NCBI RefSeq assembly: GCF_000213175.1
Contig: NW_009799102.1
Location: forward strand, 1,764,688 to 1,828,687
Reading direction: 5' to 3'
DNA length: 64,000 bases
DNA from: Neurospora tetrasperma FGSC 2508
Lineage: Eukaryota; Ascomycota; Sordariomycetes; Sordariales; Sordariaceae
In this document: piece by piece, positions 55,253-64,000 of the stretch
Numbering within the stretch: the stretch's first letter is position 1
Layout: each line of letters opens with the position of its first letter
Translations under genes and position numbers: made by a program
The notes under the pieces: model-generated
Seen by the model: the letters and a program-made list of their open reading frames with translations, nothing else
Told to the model about the DNA's origin: nothing
Databases searched by the model: none

Positions 55253-58200
55253 AATGGAGGTCCCGCACCGTCCCCTTTTTGTTCCCCGGGCCCTGGCATG
55301 CATGAAATCAGGTGTGGAGTCAACATTGTCCGCGTCGTCAACGGATTCTGGGGGAGGTCAAAACAATGACCGCAATGGGTCAGAAACAGAGAGGCGGGCG
55401 TGGTGAGCTCAAGTCCAGCCCTACCTCTACCTAACTCCAATACATGAAGACCCAAGACAGGCGGAAAGATTGACAAACATGAGCTGACAACAACGGACTG
55501 GCAAAATCCTGGCTCAAGAAGGGAATGGAGTGACCATCGGGGCAAACGATAAGAAGATGGTGTCCTGGTGATGAGTGTCCACGAGGGAGAGTGTAGCGTG
55601 GTGTCGCCGGTCAACTGGGGTTCACGAACATCCCGCCCTATTCGGGAGAGCTTTGGAAGTGGAAGGTCGCAACCCCGCGAGCCTGGCCACACACACTCTC
55701 AACTCGAGGCTTGGACCCGACGGCAACGCCCAGTGAACGTGAACAAAGAGGCCGATTGGAGTCCGAATGTAAACCTCTAACGTGTCGTCTCGCATCAAAG
55801 ACAACGAGGTGGAGAGGGGTTCGGCTTGCTGAGTGCAAAATTGGATTGTTGTTGTTGCACAGCACCTACTTACTTTATCGAGTACCGGCATGGTTTGTCT
55901 GTTTTTCATTCTCACGACTAGTCTACATACTGCGTAGTCCGGGGCATCTGCACAGATGCCGGATTGGGGGATCGTCAGGTCGATATCCTGGACCATCACG
56001 GCATGGGTATAAGTCATTCACGCTGAGGCCCGGGCCTAGGAGGTAGTATAGGTATGTATGGTCCGGGTTCCATCTTGATTATCTCCCTCTTCCCCATATT
56101 CCTCAATCGGTTCCTTTGCGGGGCCGCATCTGAGGACCCGACCAGCCCTGTGAATTGTGGAGACACAAGTCCCGGCCGGGCACCGTTGGTAAAAAAAACA
56201 GCCGGGGCCGTCTGGGGGTCGATCTTGGTTCTCTCCATGACCCACCATCACCGATATCACCATTGCGGAGGCAGGATAGAGAGCCTCGGAATATTGACAG
56301 TCTTCAGATGATGTGGAAAATGTATCCAAGGGATTATTCCGAACCGTAACAAGCCCAAATGGGGAAATTACCTGGTATCGAGCAGTCAAATCCGATAATC
56401 ATCATGGAATCCACCGAGCAGCGTTCCCTTGCTTCCTTCCCCGGATCCTGCACCGATAGACAGGAGACAAAGGCGCCTACTTCCAGGTCTTGTTCGTTTC
56501 CATCCATCCCGCCTCCGCAGATCACCGCAAAGCCCAGTAACGGGGGAAAGATGGAAGTTTTCTGCGCAATCGATGTGATGTAACCTCATGGCGCTGCATC
56601 TGCATCTTCTTCAAGCAGTGCTCTCCATGGCGCATACCTCTACAGCCCTCTGAATGGCGGAGCTGGCGATGGCTTTGGCTCCCTTCGTTGACATGATCCA
56701 CTCCCGCTCGTCTCCCCATCATCATTTTCTGACAACTTTCACTTTCCTAGTTGTTTTCCAGATGAGGGACCGCTTCCTTCAGTTGGATGTCCACCTTCCA
56801 TCCCCCAGTTCCCCATTCCATGTGCAGGGTGAGACACACGGTACCCTTGCGGGGGCAGAGACGGGAGCTGTGGCCGGCGGGCAGCTTACCAAGTGGCCTG
56901 TACCTTGATGTACCGCAACTTCTTCCCCTCAAGTTGCACTTTTCGTCACTTTTGGGTTATCTCTCGAATTAAGTTGGGACAAAGAATAACACTAATCAAG
57001 ACATTGAACGAGGCGGCCTGTCACCTTCGCCCAGTCAGCCACCTCACGTGCAATGGGGAAACTGAAATCATCAACATCCAGAGATACCCGAAGCCAGAGA
57101 AACCAAGCTACACATGAATCATGACTTCTCAGTCTAAAGGTTGATGTGAGCGACAAGGACTAGCCAAAGATCGAAGCTATTCCGAGGAAGTACAGGTATT
57201 CAGCCAGTGTAGCCGATTCGTCTATGCCTTAAATGAAACAGGTACCTACTTACTTGCACAGCGTTCTCAGGCCCGAGACTAGCATAGGTGTCATGAACAT
57301 AAGCAAGCGACATCCACCCACGCTGGGCCATCGTATATCACACATGGCGCAACCGCGATGCTTGAAACCCGGCCCTCAACGAGTAAACACAGGGTGACAG
57401 AGGGACCTCTAGTGTACACTTTCCGCTTCCCAAGCATCTCACATCGCAGGTTGATGCGTGTGGCAATCGGGCCCAATGTAGTAGCACCGGCCCCGCCCCA
57501 CCCCGTCGACGTGATGGGCACCTCCTCGAGCATCATCTCCCGCTGAACCCGTCGTTGAATATTACGTACCCCGCGCCTAGCCCCGCAAAAAGAACGGACA
57601 GTTGGGTATTAAGTGCCCCCCTGAAGGTTGGGGAAAAGGCCATAGCGCACAACGGGTACGACAAGGGGCGGTCCGGCATCCTCAACCCTAGATGGTCAGG
57701 GGAGTTGGAGAGTGAGGGGGCGCTCTCCAAGACCCCTGTGTCTTCATCACCCCATCTCCATTCACATAGGGCGTTCTCACATCTGCCATCAAACTGTCAC
57801 TTCGTCTCGAGCCAGTCTGCTATACATCCCTCGCCCGCAGTCTCATTCATTGGTACCTAGGCCAGTTCCACGGCTTTTTTGGCAAAGCTCTGGGTAGTTT
57901 GTCCTCTTTGCGAGTCTGCATAGTAAGTCCGGTACTATGCAGTAATACGTCCTCGATCAGTAACAAGGCAACTAGGAAAGGCAAAAGAAGTCATTCGCGT
58001 TTCCGATTGTCACCCTAAAACCTTGGCAACTTCATGTCCACCAAGCGGACGCACGGAGGCAAGCTCGTCGAAGAATCGCTTCAGATATTATCTGAGTGTC
58101 TCTTTGCCTACCTTGTCACGCCACAATTTCAACATATTCTGGCCACCTTGCCGCACCATAATTCTTGATTGCTGAAGTGGAGGTGGCAGACTGGCGTGCC

Positions 58201-59665
58201 TCCTCCCTTTCGCAGATCGACGATCTCCAACCCGCCACGAACGGACACTACCAGATGGAAACACAACACAACATACGACTATCATTTCATGAGAACGTCA
58301 TGGAGGGAGGTTGAGGTCATACTCAACTCCTGTGTAAGATTTCTTCACGAGAGTCCGGGTTACCCTGAAACACTTTTCGGAAAGTTTCCATCAGAAACAA
58401 CGGGATGATCTTCGTGGTGAAAGACGAAAGCACAAAAACAACGTAGGCGTGTGCACCAGTATAGACTCACCAACCCTCTACTATTTGACCAGCAAGGCAA
58501 CAAGCCGTCTGCAGCAACCCGGTGTGCATGGCACCTAGTATTCTAGACAGAACTCGCTGCAGACCGAGAGGCGTTCTGGCGCCTAGCCTAGGCAAGGGAG
58601 ACATCATTAGACACACACAACGTGAGTAACTAGCGTAAGGAGGTTCCACCAGAACGAGGTACAGTATCTCGAGAGTACGTACTCCATGCTACGGATAAGT
58701 GTTTGGAACATGTCATGGATACCATCAGCAAAGCCGACTCGCTATTGAGCAACTTAATATGTACGAGGAAGTAGGTAGATGATCCATGGATGGCTCATGC
58801 CGCACTTCCCCAGACTCTGAAAACCGTCGTGCCGTCCGAGGTAGGATTGAACTATGTAAATGTGGAGTCGAGACAACAAAACACTGCTGGAAACTGAGGA
58901 CTTGCAAGTTATTAGGTCTAGAAGCGTCTGCTTTTTGAGGCATTACTTGCGAGGCTCCCAAGCCATGTCAAGTCATGAGAGGCGAGTACCAGCTGTTTCA
59001 CGATATCTGGCGCTGCTGTATGCATTTGTTCCTTTGCTCAAATTGCGCTGTAAATCATCATTGTTGAGGTATATGACCAGTGTCCTCCACATATATACTT
59101 CACTACGTACATCCACAAACCCATCCCACCCAGTACAAAACCATCATCAACGCCATAACCCCAACTCTTATGACACAAGGTATCGGTGGCATTTTGCAGC
59201 TGTGTCGGCAATCATCGGCACCTGACCACCCCACTACCCTTCGTTCATCCTTGATATGACATGACACCCTGCATACAGCGAGATACCTCCAGAACCCTGA
59301 CCGGTCAACAGGCTGATTCTATCGATCATCGATTGCACCTTTACGCTTAGATCCAGATGGTTGAGGTTGGGGCGGGGAAGCTTCCAATTCTCTCCATATC
59401 CCATGCTCCACATACCACCCCGAGAGTGGCTTGTACGACCTTGCGGGTTCCCTACCCGCATGATTTCTTATCGAATTTGTATTTCACGGAAGGCTGTCTG
59501 CAATCGGAACAAGCCGAGGGAACAAACAAGGACACCAAATTCAATCCGCTCAAGTTGACATGGGGAGGTACTATGGTATACTCCTCCTGTCCAGGTTGAA
59601 TCAAGTATGGTTTATATCCAATGGTGGGTATATCTGAGGGCGAGAGCCATTTTGAGAGTAGAGGA

Positions 59666-59685
59666 TACGGTACGGTACGGTACGG
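59666..59685. repeat. (TACGG)4 pentanucleotide repeat
   Basis: Four perfect tandem units about 90 bp downstream of the NFU1 stop codon. Confidence 0.9.
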
Positions 59686-59772
59686 ACATGGTATAAGAAG
59701 CTTATGGTTGAATTCTAGGACGGTTCTTCAATCTAAGAAAGATAGTGAGTGAGGCCCCCCAAGAGAAACGGA

Positions 59773-60862
59773 TTAGCCAGGGACAGAATCCAAGGAGTCC
59801 TTCCCTACGGTGGTGGGAGGGACTTCGCCCTTTTGCTTCAACAACTTTTCCTCGAATTTCTGGAACTCCTGCAATGCTATGTCTTCTTCGGGGTCAAGTA
59901 CCTGTTCGACGCCTTGGACTTCCTCAATCTGTGGGTGTTGTTCAGCATGTCAGCAACGTGTTTGTTGAAGCCATAACCAGGCCGGAAAAGAGACAGCGGC
60001 CAGAGGAAAAAAGACTTACGTAGTGCATCAACATGCCCTCAATTCCGTTCTTCAGCGTCACTGTGCTCGAGTCGCACGTCCGGCATGCTCCGCGCAGCTT
60101 GAGCTTGACGATTCCATCCTCGAACCCGCGGAACTCGATATCGCCACCGTCCTCCTGGATCGCGGGGCGGATCCTTGTCTCCAGCAGCTCCTTGATCATG
60201 CCCACCACTTCGCTGTCGTTCTCGTCGTACGCCAAGCTATCCTTCTCGTCCGACTCTTGCGTGGATTCCTCCCCTTCATTGCGCTCCACCACGTTGACAA
60301 TCGTCTGGCCCGACGTGATGGTCTCGGTGATGAGTGCAAACACCTCCGGGCGGATGTGCGCCCAGTTGGCGTCGGCCGACTTGGTCACCGTGATAAAGTC
60401 GGTGCCGTAGAAGACTGAGGTGACTCCCTCGATGTTCATGAGCTGCGCGGCCAGCGGCGAAGGGTACGGTGGCGCAATGGTGCTACGCGCGTTCATGTAC
60501 TCGATGAAGGGCGTCTTGATCGAGTCCGGGATGACCTTTTGGTTGGGCAGGAACTTGAGCGAGTCCGGGTTAGGCGTGTTTTCGGTCTGGATGAAGATGG
60601 TACGGCGCTGCTGCTGGGGCGCGAGGGTGGTGTTGAGAGCCCCCCATGGCTGTTGCTGAAGACGGGGACGAGCGGCCGAACGGGCGACGGTATGCGCTTG
60701 TCTGCTGCTGGTGCTGGTGCTGGTGCTGGTGCTGGTGCTGACGGGAGCGGAAGCGGAAGCACCTTGGCGCAGACACGGGATGGTTGTCGCGGCGGGTCGC
60801 ACGGTCGACTTGGAGACGAGAGGCACTAGGCCTTTTCGTAATAATAGTCTATTTAGTGGCAT
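59773..60862 (-). CDS. NFU1-type iron-sulphur cluster scaffold, mitochondrial
   Basis: NFU1 delivers [4Fe-4S] clusters to lipoate synthase and respiratory complexes in the matrix. Exons 60862-60020 and 59928-59773 join in phase 0 to 332 aa. The start chosen gives MPLNRLLLRKGLVPLVSKST, a good presequence; an in-frame upstream ATG (60988) would add 42 unlikely residues. The N-terminal domain begins IFIQTENTPNPDSLKFLPNQ (near residue 88). The C-terminal NifU domain contains IQEDGGDIEFRGFEDGIVKL and the cluster-binding Cys-X2-Cys at 260-263 (GACRTCDSST). The tail EVQGVEQVLDPEEDIA is encoded by exon 2. A Ser-Thr dipeptide run sits in the presequence. Confidence 0.95.
60708..60740. repeat. CTGGTG hexamer repeat in the NFU1 presequence
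   Basis: Five and a half tandem CTGGTG units encode a Ser-Thr run on the minus strand, between the presequence and the first folded domain. Confidence 0.9.
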
Positions 60863-61771
60863 CGTCGGTGGTGGTGGTGTTGGTGTTTTTGTCGGAATGC
60901 CGTCGAGTGAAAGAAACACGGCGACTTCGGACGGGAAAGGAAGATGGGAAAAGGAACTGGTTGACGCCGAAACAGATTCCACCTCCATCCATAGGTACTA
61001 CCCGCTATTCCGAAATGTTGCCGCCGTGCCGGGCATGGAATTGTCAGCGGCCGCTAACGCTAACGCGATTAGCGCCGATATGCGTCCACTGCCATGCCGG
61101 CTCCAGGGGTCCAGTGCACAGTATGCACCTTGAGCTCTAACTGATCCGTCTTTTTGCGTCATAGCTTCCCCTTTGGGGCAATTGACTGCAATTTTGACGG
61201 AGTGGTTTGTCAGCCTCTACGCTGATTGGATTGGGGATTGTGGCGGGACTTTGGTTTGGAACGAAGGACCCGTGGTGCAGTTTATTCAGTTTATTCCATA
61301 GGTTTTGATGTTTTGCCCAAGTCCACCATCTTTTTTTGCAGCACACGGACAACGCATTTCTTTGCTTGGACGGAGGGAGCTGAGTGCCAATCATATTCGA
61401 CGACTTACATCCTTCGCTTCACGTCCTTGTCGCCCTATCGGCATTTCCCTGGTCGCTTGGCAAAAACTGCGGATCGCGACTTTTGGCGATATTGATACGA
61501 TTTCCGTTTCGAAAATTTCAATTCAACCTCACAAACCGAAACCCTTCACTCAGAGATATCCCAGCCACAAAACTAAAACTGGCCTTCACTCAACGAGTTC
61601 GAATTTACTTTTACGGTGCCATCATATAAACATACAGCTCTTCAGCATTCGCTCACTGTCACCTCTCACCTTTTGCGCGCCACGCCCCTCACTATCGACA
61701 TTGACATATTGCCAGGTCTCGGCCCATTAGATTGAGAAAGCCGCGCGTTTCTGAGAGATCATTTGGGTGCA
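60863..61771. promoter_or_regulatory. Divergent promoter, NFU1 and HIT-finger gene
   Basis: About 0.9 kb between start codons facing away from each other. The right third is CT/CA-rich and probably the leader of the HIT-finger gene. No further element is recognised. Confidence 0.5.
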
Positions 61772-63075
<1,304 letters not shown>

Positions 63076-64000
63076 ATGGCAAATATTTCCACGTGGATAG
63101 CCATGGAGAGATGGATGCTGAAGTTCCCTAGTGAGGGCGGAAGATATTCGATGATTAACGAACAAACGGAGGACTCACATGGAGTGAGGGAGGCAGGGTG
63201 TCAAAGGGGTTGGGGCCGCTAAACTGCGTGGTTGACCCAACGAATGGATTGATCTTTGCCAACGATACCTGTCTGAACAGCAGACATCGGAAAAAGGGCA
63301 GGGAAAGGAAAAAGTGACGGACCGAAGCAGTGATGGTCCTAACGCCGACTTTGTTTATTTCACTGGAAGATGGCTGGCTGGCTGTTGGAAACATGTACAC
63401 ACAGCAAGTAAGCAAGCCGGTATAAGAAGAGGTCATGGCTTTCAAGTGCCAAAAAAAGATACCCAGAGAGGAGAAGGATTTATTGTCATGGATATATCGT
63501 GTTTGAGTTTTCGGGTCACTGAGCATATCCGCGCTCATAGGGCCGACGCAACTGCACCAGTCTTCGGAACGGGAGCGACTTGGTAGTTATGGCGCGGTTG
63601 GTGATGGGACCTTTCCTTAACTCCTTTCTCCTTGACTACTCTCAAGTAACCGCATCAAAAGGGGCAGTTGGTTGGGTAGACTGGGGGCTTCACTTGATGT
63701 GGAAATGTAACCACAGTGGATCACCAGCATTTGCACAACCTCCCGAGCGCGGTTTCAGAATGGAAATACGCGGCGTAGATGGGAAATTGTTGCTCCACGC
63801 TATGGCTGAATGGACTTGCTCTATCTATGGTTTTAGAACGAGGGAGTATGGCATACGACGGTGATTCGTAACATCGGATGAACCATCATTGCTTTGGATA
63901 CTCGTCCGAGTTACAAAGTCACCATGGCTAGTGGGTTGTTATGAGTAACCATACCTCAGTGGCATCGTTCGTTCTACGTCAGATATCGGGACAACAGAAA
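63076..64000. other. Gene-free right edge
   Basis: Holds the 3' side of the HIT-finger gene. The ORFs at 63155-63538 (minus) and 63580-63864 (plus) do not look like protein. Nothing else recognised. Confidence 0.5.

Larger units (their letters stand above)
53605..59772. other. 6.2 kb gene-poor region
   Basis: No ORF in any frame has protein-like composition or a recognised domain. About 54.6-54.9 kb is CT-rich on the minus strand, the likely promoter and distal leader of the PSP1 gene, which would give it a 5' UTR of more than 1 kb. The rest contains a perfect TAGTGTACACTA (55241-55252), a near-perfect copy at 57410-57421 and (TACGG)4 at 59666-59685. The right end is the 3' side of NFU1. A non-coding RNA or a rapidly evolving gene cannot be excluded. 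Confidence 0.5.

Noticed and set aside
55204-55692. 162-codon minus-strand ORF in the gene-poor region
   Set aside because: Composition and lack of any domain or splice context suggest chance; kept as part of the gene-free span.

Overview
This 64 kb window is nuclear DNA of a filamentous ascomycete, most likely a member of the Sordariaceae (Neurospora/Sordaria group). The grounds are spliced genes with 50-150 nt GT-AG introns and CTAAC-type branch sites, CT-rich leaders, and a 744-residue complex I 78 kDa subunit that matches my memory of the Neurospora protein almost residue for residue. Homology calls rest on motif recognition, because no database search was possible. I see no transposon, no virus-like element, no CRISPR array, no convincing tRNA or rRNA gene, and no AT-rich tract of the kind RIP leaves behind.

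Layout from left to right: a PUF-family RNA-binding protein (PUF-A, minus, 0.8-3.8 kb); mitoribosomal protein mS33 (minus, four exons) divergent from a Rnt1/Pac1-type RNase III (plus, 6.6-7.6 kb); a tail-anchored acyl-CoA-binding protein (8.9-9.9 kb); an unrecognised coiled-coil protein (10.8-11.5 kb); the complex I 78 kDa subunit (12.3-15.0 kb); a KPWE-motif, PEX39-like protein (minus, 16.4-17.4 kb) divergent from a Ptc5-like mitochondrial PP2C phosphatase (18.5-20.5 kb); a GH63-like, YMR196W-type cytosolic glycosidase with an inferred 3-nt microexon (23.2-26.8 kb); a secreted Cys-rich single-pass membrane protein (minus, 27.6-29.2 kb); a RAD57/XRCC3-like RecA paralogue (30.8-32.3 kb) followed by an assembly gap between poly-C runs; RNA polymerase III subunit RPC2 (minus, 33.7-37.1 kb); a Puf4/Mpt5-like PUF protein (PUF-B, plus, 40.4-44.6 kb); ribosomal protein eL15 (minus, 46.7-47.6 kb); an unrecognised nuclear-looking protein (minus, 48.3-49.4 kb); a PSP1-domain protein (minus, 50.8-53.6 kb); a 6.2 kb gene-poor stretch; NFU1 (minus, 59.8-60.9 kb) divergent from a HIT zinc-finger protein with a 55-glutamine tract (61.8-63.1 kb).

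The genes are mostly independent housekeeping genes and not a cluster. Two themes recur: mitochondria (mS33, NUO78, Ptc5-like phosphatase, NFU1) and RNA metabolism (two PUF proteins, RNase III, PSP1, RPC2, eL15, HIT finger). Exon models were assembled by hand from splice sites and reading frame. Most close perfectly in phase; the middle of PUF-B (41.9-42.4 kb) does not resolve uniquely.

The points most worth a second look are the 3-nt exon with an adjacent GC-AG intron in the GH63-like gene, the long pure CAA/CAG glutamine tract, a perfect 12-bp palindrome repeated in intergenic DNA, the G-rich 3' end of the RAD57-like gene beside the gap, and three stop-free introns of length 3n that all fall in post-transcriptional regulators. 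I found no evidence of a wholly new multi-gene system.
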